A stretch of 22,209 nt of DNA from DATKXO01 sp035528995 (GCA_035528995.1 DATKXO010000249.1:1-22209); one strand, 5' to 3'. Positions 1-8,425 are shown, numbered from the stretch's first letter. Notes: generated from the letters alone by a model not told the origin. Translations and numbers: made by a program.

Positions 1-1568
1 CCGAGCTGATTGGATCGGTTTGGCACAACGAACATCGGGGTGGAGACGTTCGCATAGCGGACTATCTGGGATGCCCAAAGCGTGGAGTCCCACCCCGGCC
101 GCTCCATGCGGAACATCAGCGGCCGGCCCGGGTGTCTGGCAATGGCCCGGCGAATCGCCGCTAAGGCGTCGGGCTTATACGTGTCATCGTCATCCATGAA
201 GCCCAGATTTTCGCCGCGCGCCTGACTCATCCCGTAATTCCGGGGCGTGGCCCCGAAGTCGCCGTAGTGGCGATCCAGCGCGAGGTACCGGCCAGGCAGT
301 CCCGACTCCTCGAACATTCGGCGCGTGGCCTCCTCCGGCGGCCCGTCCTGGACCACGAGCACTTCGTCGCCGTCCACGAGTTGTTGGGAGCGGATCGAGT
401 CGAGCGTGCGCTTGAGGCTCGGGCGGCCGATCGTGGGGACGATGATCGAGAGCGTCGGGCCTGTGGACTTGACGCGCATCACCGGCTGATGTTCAAATCG
501 GGATGGCTCGGGGAACATCTCGTCCAGCAGCTTACGGAGGCCCGGTGTGAAGCCGTCGGCCGCGTACCCCAGGAACCACCGCCCGGCAACGCAGGCCCGT
601 AGCTCGGCGTCTGTGCTACGTCCATGCGTGGTCGCCTTACGCTGGCCCATCGGCCGCATCGTGGCGCCGGCCCAGTTAAGGTACGCCGTGCCGACGCACA
701 GGCCCGGCCGCCCCCGGTAGGACACCCCTTCGCACATCGCCAGGAACTTCGCCTTCTCTATCGGGATCGGCGCGTGCGTATCCCCGTGGAGCATCGTCTT
801 GCCAGCGGCGGCGAGCGTATCGCGGGTGTGCCGCAGGTGCTTTAGCCAGGTAGTCTCCCAATCGGTCCTGGCACGGAGGTCGCCGAAGTGGTAGGACCCG
901 AGCTGCGAGAAGGCCAGCGGACGCAAGAGCACTTGGTCATCGGAGAGAAATACGAATCGCTCGGAGAGATCCGGCTGCCGACATGCCAGCCGCAGCTTCT
1001 CGATGATATTGCCGTCTTTTGTTGGCAGGTCATCCGGGGCCGGTAGGTGGCGCACCCCGCGTAGCCACGCCGGGCGGTGGCCGACGACCCAGACCTGGCC
1101 GAGGTTTTCCAGGTGCTTTTCGACGGAACGCAGCGCGTACCGCAGCTCGATGTCATCGAGCCGGCTGCCGGTGCCCAGCGCAACCACGACGTCGACCGGC
1201 TCCGCCTTGACTGGCCCCGCAAACTCGGCGGCCGGGAATCCTGGGGACCGCAGCGTCTCGCCGGGCAGCGGATTGAACCACGGCGGATCGGCGGAATAGC
1301 CCGGCTTGAGCCAGCCGTCGCGCACCCAGTGCCCGCCCCCTTCGCGCCACGCCTGCCAGTGATCTCCATCGGCCTGCGGTACTACCGGCCTCCGCTTCGG
1401 CTGCGGCCGGTACTTTTTGAGCATCTCCCGGTACGCCGGTAGCGACGTGTCGTACCAAATACCGCTGGCATCGCGCTTGGCGATGGTCTTTTCCAGGTCC
1501 AGTAGGTATTCGACGGGCTTCGTCTTAACCCGCTCCGTCACTTCAGCGTAACTGGCAAAGCACAGCAT
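1..1568 (-). CDS. Stealth-like plus family-2 glycosyltransferase fusion, cut by left edge
   Basis: One reading frame runs without a stop from ATG 1568 to the window edge, giving 522 codons. Residues about 125-310 resemble the conserved regions of Stealth-type sugar-phosphate transferases: VDVVVALGTGS, then LRYALRSVEKHL, VWVVGHRPAWL and FVFLSDDQVLLRP. Residues from about 370 form a GT-A family-2 domain: LSIIVPTIGRPSLKRTL, then EVLVVQDGPPEEA, GATPRNYGMSQARG and the acidic sugar-nucleotide motif FMDDDDTYKPDAL. The start shares one base with the stop of the preceding gene (TGATG), with a purine-rich GGGGGG stretch upstream. An ATG at 479 could start the second domain alone, but the frame is open across it and shows no break. 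Family knowledge points to transfer of sugars or sugar phosphates to a glycan or protein; the acceptor is unknown. The GT2 call is firm, the Stealth call is by motif resemblance only. Confidence 0.85.
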   Translation of the reverse strand, partial: MLCFASYAEVTERVKTKPVEYLLDLEKTIAKRDASGIWYDTSLPAYREMLKKYRPQPKRRPVVPQADGDHWQAWREGGGHWVRDGWLKPGYSADPPWFNPLPGETLRSPGFPAAEFAGPVKAEPVDVVVALGTGSRLDDIELRYALRSVEKHLENLGQVWVVGHRPAWLRGVRHLPAPDDLPTKDGNIIEKLRLACRQPDLSERFVFLSDDQVLLRPLAFSQLGSYHFGDLRARTDWETTWLKHLRHTRDTLAAAGKTMLHGDTHAPIPIEKAKFLAMCEGVSYRGRPGLCVGTAYLNWAGATMRPMGQRKATTHGRSTDAELRACVAGRWFLGYAADGFTPGLRKLLDEMFPEPSRFEHQPVMRVKSTGPTLSIIVPTIGRPSLKRTLDSIRSQQLVDGDEVLVVQDGPPEEATRRMFEESGLPGRYLALDRHYGDFGATPRNYGMSQARGENLGFMDDDDTYKPDALAAIRRAIARHPGRPLMFRMERPGWDSTLWASQIVRYANVSTPMFVVPNRSNQL

Positions 1569-2626
1569 CAGGGCAGCCCCCCTTCGCTCACCGTTGCGAT
1601 TCCGTCCCCCGAGGGATACCGCGTGTAGTCACCGAGCGGCGTGTCGATGTCGTACTTCTTGTACCAGATATACTCCGGGCTGCCCGTCCGCGAGATAATC
1701 CAGGCACCCGATGGATCCCACCAGACCATGAAGGTCCCAGCCTCGCTGTACATGTACCAAAACGGCCGACCGTTGTAGTAGCCATATCCGCGCGAGTACC
1801 CGCCCGCAGCACCGGCCGGCGTCAGGTCGCCCTCGACGAGCAGGCCGGGCCATACGATGTCGTCGTCCGTCCAACCCTGGCCCGGCTGGCTGCTGCCCGA
1901 GGAATCGCTGGGCGGGGGCGGGTCACTTGGCGGCGGCGGGTCGCTCGACTCGCAGACGTAGATCGGCACGACGGTGGGCGGGAGGTCCACGATGGACGTG
2001 ATGTGGCCGCAGGCGTCGTAGTAGATGCGCTTCTGCGGAAACACCAAGTAGTTGCCGCAACGGTTCCACGGCCGGCAGACCACCACATCGATGAACCCGG
2101 CAGTTCCCGCCTCCGTGTCCCAACGCTCGTTGACCCACGCCGGCATCCAGGTGCCGATTTCCGAGCGGTCCCTGATGTGCGTATAGTGGAACCAGTCGCC
2201 GGCATCCAGCACCGGGACCTCGCCGCTAATCACCGGCCCGAGGTACACGTCGATCCGACCCCCGGGATCGGTGTCGTAGCGGTCCGAGTACGGCGTGCAG
2301 ACGGCCCACCACTCATTAACGCCAAGCCGCGTGACCTGCCGCGGCGCTTCGGCAACCTGGGCCCACTTCAGGGCCCCGCGCAGCTCGGCGTCCGGGCCGA
2401 ACTCGACGATCGGGAACAGGATGCCGCGGTCGGCGAGCTGCTCGGCCGCCGCCGCCGTGCCCGGGCGCGGCTCCTGGGTGATCGTCAGGCCGGGCAGATC
2501 CACGTCGCCGCGGTGCTCAAGCGCCTGGGCACAGTGGCCGAATAGCTCCTGGAGCAGCTCCACCAGCCGCGGGTCAACATTAAAGGCCCGCGCCTCTTCC
2601 AGTCGTGCAACCGCTTCGGTGAACAC
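1568..2626 (-). CDS. Tail-associated protein with proline-rich linker and C-terminal aromatic domain
   Basis: A 352-residue protein starting at GTG 2626, one base after the stop of the large tail gene, with GGAG about nine bases upstream. Residues 1-225 are mixed, with an aromatic core (WWAVCTPY, DWFHYTH, MPAWVNERW). Residues 226-252 are a proline/serine linker built on repeated DPPPPS. Residues 261-345 match a small domain I have often seen at the ends of phage tail and planctomycete proteins: GYYNGRPFWYMY, then MVWWDPSGAWIIS and a glycine-rich close. It belongs to the end of the virion gene set and precedes the glycosyltransferase fusion, so a tail-tip or fibre-like role is likely. No enzymatic motif is seen and the exact function is not recognised. 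Confidence 0.75.
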   Translation of the reverse strand: MFTEAVARLEEARAFNVDPRLVELLQELFGHCAQALEHRGDVDLPGLTITQEPRPGTAAAAEQLADRGILFPIVEFGPDAELRGALKWAQVAEAPRQVTRLGVNEWWAVCTPYSDRYDTDPGGRIDVYLGPVISGEVPVLDAGDWFHYTHIRDRSEIGTWMPAWVNERWDTEAGTAGFIDVVVCRPWNRCGNYLVFPQKRIYYDACGHITSIVDLPPTVVPIYVCESSDPPPPSDPPPPSDSSGSSQPGQGWTDDDIVWPGLLVEGDLTPAGAAGGYSRGYGYYNGRPFWYMYSEAGTFMVWWDPSGAWIISRTGSPEYIWYKKYDIDTPLGDYTRYPSGDGIATVSEGGLP

Positions 2627-2627
2627 G

Positions 2628-4925
2628 TCACGGCTCCAGGGCGTAGAGGGTGAGTTGCTCCGACGCCTGGTGCCCCCAGAACTTATAGGCGGCGAGCTGC
2701 CGCTGGGCCATTCCCCGATCAGCGACGACCCGGCCGGCGATCCCGAAGTGGATCACGCGACGACCCGGCTCATCCCCCAGCGTGCTGCGGGCCTTCTTGA
2801 TGTCCAGCAGGACGTGCCGCTTGTCGTCCCCCACCGAGAGGCCCGTGTAGGGCGTGGCGTGCGTCGCCAGCAGGGCGGCCAGCGCGTCATGGTCAAACGT
2901 GACGGAAGCCCGCAGCTTCGCCTCGTTGGCCGTCGGCAGAAAACTGACGCCCAGGTTCCGGGGCCCGGCGGCGGTTGCCGGCCGCTTCCCCGTGCGGTAG
3001 CTCCAGGCGATGTCGCCCACCTGGTAGACGCTCGTCGCGTCCGGGGCGGTGGTGAAGTTCACGGCCGGCGTCAGCGTGTTGCCGGTGGCCGTCTTAACGA
3101 CCCGCACCTGCCCGGCGCCGGTGCCCTCCAGGATGGCCACGGGCGCCCCGGACAGCTCCGCCTCAAAGGTCCGCGTGGTGTCCACCAGCGAGGAGACGGA
3201 ACCGCCGGTCGCCGTGCCGCGGATGTGGTACTGCACCGCGTAGCGGCTGGTCGTGTCCGGCGTCACGTCCCAGGCGGCCACGCCGAGCTGCGTGGCCGAC
3301 GGGCGGCTGGTGACCGTGCTGGTCTGCCCGGCGCCGGTGCCGTCGACGATCGTCACCGTCCCGCCGATCATGTCCAGCGAGAACCCGGCCGTCGTGTCGG
3401 AGAGGGTGGTGGATGTGGCGGCAGTCACCGCTCCCTGGTACGATACGCCGTCGCTGTGCCCCTCGTCCAACAGCAGGATCCGGTCGTACTGCCCGGCGGC
3501 GAAGGCCCGCGTCTGGCCCAGCAGCGTGGCCGGGCAGCACTGGCCGAACGCCTCAGGGTAGGTCACCGTCCACCACTTCCCGCTCCCTTGGTGGAAGCAC
3601 AGGGCGGTCTTGGGTCTGGTTCCGCCCTGGCCCGCCAGCGTCACCCAGAACCGGACGATCCCCCGTGTGGCGTCGGCGTCGACGTGCCACCAGCGGGCCT
3701 TCCCCCAGTCCACGCGGCTGTCGCGGAAGAAGTCGAGAGTCGGCAGCGCGAACCCGTCGTCGGATTGCTCGTCCGGCGTGATCCGCCAGGGGCCCTTGGC
3801 GTCCAACAGGTAATGCGTCCCATGGAGGCTGGTGTGGCACGCCTGTGACAGGCAGCCCCGGTAGAACCGCAGGCGGGGGACCGCGTCGATCTGCGGCTGG
3901 GACACGTAGGTGATCTTGTAGACGTGGCGGTCCTTCAAGGCCCAGAGGACCGATCCCCCTGGAATCGCTCCAGTGAGAAAGTCGTGGTCATCCTTGAGGT
4001 TCTCCTGGATGGTCAGCGTGTTCTGGCTGGTCGGCACGCTCTCCGGCTCGTCCGGCTCGCTGAAGTAGGCCCGGTTGTTCTGGTCCAGCCCGGGGTGGAC
4101 CATGTACGCCTTGCCGGAAGCGGTGACTCCGCCATAATTGGCCGAGAGCGTGAGGGTTTGCGCCTCGACGTTCACGCTGTCGATTAGGTAGTGCTTGTCG
4201 CCGCCGCGGAGGTAGAAGTACCGGCCCGCCATGACCGAGGTGAAGTGCGTCCCGGTTCCCGTTACGGTCGGGCTGCCGTTGGTGACAGCGACCGTCCCCT
4301 CGTCGTACACCGCGTCGACCAGATACCAGGTCCGGTCCTGAAACTGGACGGCCACCCGCTTGTAGTCGGGCGGCATCCCGAACCGCCGGGCGTAGAGTAG
4401 GTTCTGGCTGAGGATCGGTAGGGCCTCGCAGGTGGTCCGCAGCGTGGCGTCCGAGGAGTTATCGCTGTCGTAGGTGGCGTTGCCCGAGCCGGGGTTGGCA
4501 ACCGTGGCCACCAGGTAGAGGACCTTCGCCTGGTCGCCCGTGGAGCGAAAGAGCTGGATCTTGGTGCAGCGGGCCTGGGGCGAGTAGGGGACCGTCCAGT
4601 CGAATCCGTCGTTGGTCTGGGCGGCCACGGTGGTGAGCGGGCTCAGGTCGCTATAGGCGGTGATCTCGCCCGAGTCGTCGACGTAGCGGAACCCGCAGTA
4701 GTACGTGGCCGACAAGGCGGCCCCGGCCGCGGGGTCGCGCACCACGGTCGGGCCGGCAGCCGGGGCATCCATGCCGAGCTGCTTGGCCGTGCCGTAGCCG
4801 TTGGTGATTGAGCCCCGGTCCAGGCCGTTACAGCGGATGATCTGTCCCTGGCGGGTCTGGCACCAGCAGGGCCGCCAGTAGACGGACAGGCCGGTCTCAA
4901 TGTTGGGGCGCTGGTAGCCGATCAT
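2628..4925 (-). CDS. Large tail protein, probable beta-propeller hub with tandem beta domains
   Basis: The best start is ATG 4925, which overlaps the preceding stop as ATGA and has GGGAGG eight bases upstream; this gives 765 residues. A GTG at 4934 is in frame, but the Shine-Dalgarno would touch it. Residues about 65-150 look fibronectin-III-like (FRYVDDSGEITAYSDLSP). Residues about 210-280 are a small beta insert (SPTVTGTGTHFTSVMAG, LTLSANYGG). Residues 285-495 have repeating blades typical of propeller-like phage proteins (SVLWALKDRHVYKIT, GPWRITPDE, GKWWTVTYPEAFG, RILLLDEG). Two tandem copies of a roughly 70-residue module follow (about 497-637), then a C-terminal domain. Similar multidomain proteins close the head or form the hub of short-tailed phages, such as the P22 gp10-like group; this assignment rests on architecture. 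Confidence 0.7.
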   Translation of the reverse strand: MIGYQRPNIETGLSVYWRPCWCQTRQGQIIRCNGLDRGSITNGYGTAKQLGMDAPAAGPTVVRDPAAGAALSATYYCGFRYVDDSGEITAYSDLSPLTTVAAQTNDGFDWTVPYSPQARCTKIQLFRSTGDQAKVLYLVATVANPGSGNATYDSDNSSDATLRTTCEALPILSQNLLYARRFGMPPDYKRVAVQFQDRTWYLVDAVYDEGTVAVTNGSPTVTGTGTHFTSVMAGRYFYLRGGDKHYLIDSVNVEAQTLTLSANYGGVTASGKAYMVHPGLDQNNRAYFSEPDEPESVPTSQNTLTIQENLKDDHDFLTGAIPGGSVLWALKDRHVYKITYVSQPQIDAVPRLRFYRGCLSQACHTSLHGTHYLLDAKGPWRITPDEQSDDGFALPTLDFFRDSRVDWGKARWWHVDADATRGIVRFWVTLAGQGGTRPKTALCFHQGSGKWWTVTYPEAFGQCCPATLLGQTRAFAAGQYDRILLLDEGHSDGVSYQGAVTAATSTTLSDTTAGFSLDMIGGTVTIVDGTGAGQTSTVTSRPSATQLGVAAWDVTPDTTSRYAVQYHIRGTATGGSVSSLVDTTRTFEAELSGAPVAILEGTGAGQVRVVKTATGNTLTPAVNFTTAPDATSVYQVGDIAWSYRTGKRPATAAGPRNLGVSFLPTANEAKLRASVTFDHDALAALLATHATPYTGLSVGDDKRHVLLDIKKARSTLGDEPGRRVIHFGIAGRVVADRGMAQRQLAAYKFWGHQASEQLTLYALEP
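3015..3437 (-). repeat. Tandem duplicated domain inside the large tail gene
   Basis: Two adjacent segments of about 70 codons encode the same pattern: TLSDTTAGF...TIVDGTGAGQ...VTPDTTSRYAV, then SLVDTTRTF...AILEGTGAGQ...TAPDATSVYQV. The DNA keeps a near-identical core, CTGCCCGGCGCCGGTGCC on the plus strand, near 3109 and 3324. This module recurs in phage tail proteins and probably forms small beta-sandwich units. Confidence 0.8.
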
Positions 4926-5209
4926 ACCGGGCACCTCCCAGCCGTCACGTTGCCGTCCTCGTCCAGGGCCAACAGCAGCAGCCCCTCGGGCCGGTTGAAG
5001 GCGGCGATCGTCAGCAGGTCTTTTAATGTCGTAATGTCGGCCACCTCCCCACCGCCGCGGGCGGTGACGTTCTCGAACCAGACCTCGCGCATCCCCTTGC
5101 GTACGTCGAGCTGCCCGGGAATGACAAGTTCAGCGTTGTCCTGCTCGACGGCCGCCTCGGGAGGCAGGTCGGTGGGATCGGCGTTGGAGAAGAGGCCCTT
5201 CCAGTCCAT
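4922..5209 (-). CDS. Small structural protein, N-terminal partner of the tail hub
   Basis: A 95-residue protein. Its ATG shares one base with the stop of the connector gene (TAATG), and its stop overlaps the next start as ATGA. The opening (NADPTDLPPEAAVEQDN, then ELVIPGQLDVRKGMREV) is the kind of sequence that begins propeller-like head-closure or hub proteins in other phages: a DP..LPP..A phrase, then a PG.L..R.GM phrase. A single beta-hairpin-rich stretch follows (LLTIAAFNRPEGLLLLALDEDG). It looks like the first blade of the propeller encoded by the next gene, made as a separate chain. It could also be an independent small protein. Translational coupling on both sides suggests fixed stoichiometry with its neighbours. 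Confidence 0.7.
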   Translation of the reverse strand: MDWKGLFSNADPTDLPPEAAVEQDNAELVIPGQLDVRKGMREVWFENVTARGGGEVADITTLKDLLTIAAFNRPEGLLLLALDEDGNVTAGRCPV

Positions 5210-6414
5210 TACAGCGCCACCAATCTCGCCCAGGTCGGGATCTTAAAGGCCACCCATCCGGCGGGCGTGGCGGGGCCCTCGACCATACCCTCGTCCCGCT
5301 CCTCCGCCTGCCACCGGGCCCTGTCGTAAAGGCCCTCTATCCGCTTCAGCTCGTGGGGGTCGAGCAATTGCGCAAGTTCCAGCCGGCAGCAGGCGGTGAA
5401 GAACGATTGCAGGTACTTCGGCACGTCCAGCGGGTCGGAGATGTAGAAGCCGCGGCCCGTGAAGGTGCTACTGACGGCCGAGTGAACGGTCAGGTGCGTG
5501 GTGTCCGTCACGGCCGTGATGATCTTCTCCTCGTCCGGCTCGCTGAGCAGCAGGTCGGGCTCGCTGCCGTCCTCGCCGATCCGTAAGACCGTGCCGATCA
5601 TCTTGGCGTTAAAGCTGGTGCCCGTGCCGACGATGGCCGTCAAGCCGCTGGTTCCCGCCACCGTGGCTACGGAGCCGCTCCGCTCGGCGTCGGCGTAGCC
5701 GGTGTAGCGGAGCCGGCGCGGGGCGCAGTCGGCCAGGAATTGGAGGGTCTGGGCCGCGCCGGGCAGGCCGTAGAAGCGGAACTCAAGCTGTCCGTAGGAG
5801 TCGTCATCCCCCAGCAGCGTCCACTGGAAGCCGTAGCTCTGCGTCGTGAGGAGGGAGCGGACCTGGTGCAGCCACCTGTCCGGGTGGACGTACCCGCCGC
5901 CCCAGATGCCGCGCTCGTCGTGCAGCTCGAATATCTTTTGGACGTCCCCGTCCACCGGGTAGCCCATCTTGTAGAGCGAGAAGGTCCCGGCCGCCACGTC
6001 GGCGCCCGGGTTGCGGTCCGCGGCGAGCTGGACGACGGTCGCGCTCTTCCACTCGGCGATGGGGTAGAGGACGGTGGCGGTCCCTGCGTCGAGCACGACC
6101 TCATATTCCCGCACGTTGTCGGGCCAGGTCTCGCTCGCCCCCGGCGTGAGCGTGAGCTGGCGCTCGCAGGTGCCCCCGCCCGCGTGGTCATAGGCGACCG
6201 TGGCCCCGCTCTCGCCGGTCCAGGGGGCGACCAGGTCGATCTGGCGGATCTTGCGGTAGTATTTCCAGGGCCGGGCCAGGCCCATCTCGCGGAGCCCGTC
6301 CCGCACGGCCCGGCGCAGCCGGCGCTCGCCCGCCTCAAGCTGGAGTGTGTCGCACCAGTCCCGCAGGTCGTCCAGGGCGTCGCGGTAGGTGCGGAGTTCG
6401 GGTGCTACGCTCAT
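5209..6414 (-). CDS. Probable head-tail connector or tail tubular protein
   Basis: A 401-residue protein. Its ATG overlaps the preceding stop as ATGA. The helical N-terminus (YRDALDDLRDWCDTLQ, then LRRAVRDGLREMGLARPWKYY) is the arrangement seen in many phage adaptor and connector proteins: a helix of arginines and leucines, then a tryptophan/tyrosine phrase. The middle is beta-rich. Residues about 247-328 are an inserted beta domain (AIVGTGTSFNAKMIGTVLRI, HLTVHSAV) of the same type found in the 765-residue neighbour. The C-terminus returns to helices (LQSFFTACCRLELAQLLD). Its place just before the tail hub genes fits a neck or tubular role like T7 gp11 or P22 gp4, but no sequence signature decides between them. 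Confidence 0.65.
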   Translation of the reverse strand: MSVAPELRTYRDALDDLRDWCDTLQLEAGERRLRRAVRDGLREMGLARPWKYYRKIRQIDLVAPWTGESGATVAYDHAGGGTCERQLTLTPGASETWPDNVREYEVVLDAGTATVLYPIAEWKSATVVQLAADRNPGADVAAGTFSLYKMGYPVDGDVQKIFELHDERGIWGGGYVHPDRWLHQVRSLLTTQSYGFQWTLLGDDDSYGQLEFRFYGLPGAAQTLQFLADCAPRRLRYTGYADAERSGSVATVAGTSGLTAIVGTGTSFNAKMIGTVLRIGEDGSEPDLLLSEPDEEKIITAVTDTTHLTVHSAVSSTFTGRGFYISDPLDVPKYLQSFFTACCRLELAQLLDPHELKRIEGLYDRARWQAEERDEGMVEGPATPAGWVAFKIPTWARLVAL

Positions 6415-6587
6415 GGTCGGTCGAAGCCTCCAGTGGACTCCTGCGCGGGGCGGGTGAAGGCCACCTGCGACTCGGCCCCGGGCCGGTGGTAGCCCGCCGA
6501 GTCCTCAGCGAACCGCGGGTAGTCGGGGTAGGAGTACGCGATGGCCGTACCCCCGGCAAAGCCAAGATTCATCAGCCAGAGGAGCAT
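6411..6587 (-). CDS. 58-residue small protein of unknown function
   Basis: The ATG at 6587 shares a base with the stop of the upstream gene (TGATG), and the TGA at 6411-6413 overlaps the next ATG (ATGA). Both junctions are coupled, which supports a real gene although it is short. The protein begins with a hydrophobic stretch (MLLWLMNLGFAGGTAIAY), too short and polar-flanked to be a certain membrane segment. It ends in a polar tail rich in proline, tyrosine and acidic residues. I do not recognise a function; a small structural or membrane-associated peptide is possible. A longer frame open upstream to 6938 is an out-of-frame reading of the neighbouring gene. Confidence 0.6.
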   Translation of the reverse strand: MLLWLMNLGFAGGTAIAYSYPDYPRFAEDSAGYHRPGAESQVAFTRPAQESTGGFDRP

Positions 6588-7588
6588 CACGCCACCTCGA
6601 TGTAGTTGCCGCAGACCAGCACGTACTGGGCGGCCGACAGGACAATGTCCATGGCCTCGTCCGCATCGGCCACCTCGAACCAGCCCCCGGGGTTCCACCC
6701 AAGCTGGACGCCTGGAATCTGATTGCCGTCTGCATCCACGCTCACCGGGATGGGCCCGTCGGCGGTCCCAAAGCAGTCCGTCCCGGTCGTGCCGCTCTCG
6801 AAGTAGACATTCGTTGGCGTCGCCGATAGGCCGATAATGACCATCGACAGGACGCGGATTTTCTTCGTCCCCGTCGGTGCGGGGATGACGGCCGTCCCGG
6901 ACGTGTTCGTGACGGCGTGGAAGCGTTTGACCGTACACTTCGTGGCCCCGTCGTAGACATAGCCGGACTGGGCCGCGGCTCCGACAAAGCCCATTTCGGC
7001 CGTACCGGCCGGCAGGGCCTCGCCGAACTTGATGTCGCCGATATAGGTCTCGTCGGTGACGTTGCTGGCCGGCACCACCGAGAGCGATGCGGCCATGGCC
7101 TGCTGGCCGAGGTTGGCGGCTGGCAGCGTGACGATGTCCACGTTGCCGATGTTGTTGTCGCCGGCCGGCAGGGCGTTAGTGATCGCCGTAACCGCCGAGA
7201 CCGTCGTGAGGACTCCGCTGGAAATAACCACGGCCCCGGTGTTACAGGCGGTGACCTTTCCGTCGATACTGGCCAGGCTGGCATTGCCCGTGTCCTGCTT
7301 AGCCGAGGTAGAGGCTCCGGCGGGAAGGGGCAGCGCCGCGGCGGAGATCGGTTGAGTGGCCTGCCAGAAGGTTCCCGTGACGGCGATGGAGGTGCCGAGC
7401 TTAGCCAGCACGGCCGCATCAGTGACCGGCAGCGGGGCGTCGGACATGACGACATTGAGCGTGCCATCCCCGGTGGAAAATGCCTGGAGGACGACCTGGG
7501 CGACCTTGCTATCCACCACGTCATGGAGGATAGCCCCCCCGCCGCTGCCCGCGTTCAGTTCAAGGCCCGAAAATGTTGGTTGTGCCAT
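6587..7588 (-). CDS. Virion surface protein with LPVT-type beta repeats
   Basis: A 333-residue protein rich in alanine, threonine, valine and glycine with no cysteine-rich or catalytic motif. The stretch ITVTGTFWQ-like (residues about 69-78), QPISAAALPLP and STSAKQDTGNASLASIDGKV is a hallmark of phage structural proteins of fibre or head-decoration type. The C-terminal half (KKIRVLSMVIIGLSA, YVLVCGNYIEV) looks like a jelly-roll or carbohydrate-facing beta domain. It lies 15 bp after the LamG-type gene and is coupled by TGATG to the small gene that follows. Its likely role is a fibre, spike or decoration component. The family resemblance is fair; the exact location on the virion is unknown. 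Confidence 0.7.
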   Translation of the reverse strand: MAQPTFSGLELNAGSGGGAILHDVVDSKVAQVVLQAFSTGDGTLNVVMSDAPLPVTDAAVLAKLGTSIAVTGTFWQATQPISAAALPLPAGASTSAKQDTGNASLASIDGKVTACNTGAVVISSGVLTTVSAVTAITNALPAGDNNIGNVDIVTLPAANLGQQAMAASLSVVPASNVTDETYIGDIKFGEALPAGTAEMGFVGAAAQSGYVYDGATKCTVKRFHAVTNTSGTAVIPAPTGTKKIRVLSMVIIGLSATPTNVYFESGTTGTDCFGTADGPIPVSVDADGNQIPGVQLGWNPGGWFEVADADEAMDIVLSAAQYVLVCGNYIEVA

Positions 7589-7603
7589 TGTCTATCTAAT
7601 CCC

Positions 7604-8425
7604 TCATACTGCGCAGCCCACGACACCCCCGCCGATGATCGCCGCCTTACGCCCCGCGAATCCCGCCACCGCCGCCGGGAACGGCCGCGACCGCAGCGTG
7701 CCCATGCACCAAGGCTCGGCGTATAGCTGCTGGATTTCGGAGGAGAGGAGGGAGCGGGACCAAATCGGCACATTCCCAATTCTGCCGTTTGCGTCATACT
7801 CTATGCCGGTGGCAAACGCGGCTGCACCGATTGTGGTGTTGTCAAGCCCCGTGGGTGTCGTCCACTCCGCTAACCTGTTGCTCGCACCATTGCAGTAGAC
7901 GCTAACTCCAGTGCCATCAAACACGGCAGCCGCAAAGGCGGCCTTGCCGATTGTCAAACTGCCCACTTCGATCAGTTTGTTTACTGCCCCATTTCGTATC
8001 TGAGCACGGACATTGGCATCATGCCAACACAGCCAAAAAAATGATTGCGCGTTCGTGTCGCCAATCGCTGCGATGGTATGATAACCAGTGACGGAATCCG
8101 GCACAAAGAAGCCGGCGATCGTAAGCGGGGCCGTTGAAACCACAGCAGTAGGCCCCCATACATGCTGATCTGCGCCGCCACCCGCAAAATCCAGCGCCCT
8201 CCCAAACTCCCCCACCGTCCACGTCGGGCCGTTGGTCAGCGTGCCGTCGCAGTTGTTGCCCGACTGATCGACTGCTACGTTGCCCCCGTCCTCGTTCATC
8301 GGCCAATACCCGACGAGCCCATCCCGGAGGTTGCGAGCACGGCAGTTGCGACCGCGCGCACGCTTGACCTTCATGGTGTCCGACCATGATGGTCTTCGCT
8401 TCGACGGCAGATACAGCACTCCCAT
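7604..8425 (-). CDS. LamG / concanavalin A-like surface protein
   Basis: A 273-residue protein. The chosen ATG at 8425 shares a base with the upstream stop (TGATG) and has GGGAG seven bases before it; two in-frame GTG codons lie just upstream. Residues about 35-235 show the LamG-like laminin G fold: GLVGYWPMNED, then VAVDQSGNNCDGTLTNGPTW, ALDFAGGGADQHV, LTIAGFFVP and a late IGNVPIWSRSLLSSEIQQLY, the typical closing strand. The basic N-terminal 30 residues and a glycine-rich C-terminus flank it. Such domains bind glycans or stabilise surface proteins, so host-surface binding or capsid/tail decoration is likely. The fold call is strong, the ligand is unknown. Confidence 0.85.
   Translation of the reverse strand: MGVLYLPSKRRPSWSDTMKVKRARGRNCRARNLRDGLVGYWPMNEDGGNVAVDQSGNNCDGTLTNGPTWTVGEFGRALDFAGGGADQHVWGPTAVVSTAPLTIAGFFVPDSVTGYHTIAAIGDTNAQSFFWLCWHDANVRAQIRNGAVNKLIEVGSLTIGKAAFAAAVFDGTGVSVYCNGASNRLAEWTTPTGLDNTTIGAAAFATGIEYDANGRIGNVPIWSRSLLSSEIQQLYAEPWCMGTLRSRPFPAAVAGFAGRKAAIIGGGVVGCAV

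Noticed and set aside
842..1458. Minus-strand frames of 175 and 101 codons
   Set aside because: They are alternative frames inside the long left-edge glycosyltransferase gene, whose frame gives recognisable motifs.
479..1568. Two separate genes at the left edge (break at ATG 479)
   Set aside because: The frame is continuous with no stop, and no ribosome binding site is evident before 479. A fusion is the direct reading.
2295..3848. 517-codon plus-strand open frame
   Set aside because: It is antisense to the 352- and 765-residue genes, is low in complexity (Arg, Pro, Gly, Val), and has no domain or coupled neighbour. GC-rich genes often leave the opposite strand open.
4922..4934. Programmed -1 frameshift joining the 95- and 765-residue genes
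   Set aside because: No slippery heptamer is present, and ATG 4925 with GGGAGG in an ATGA overlap explains the junction as ordinary coupling.
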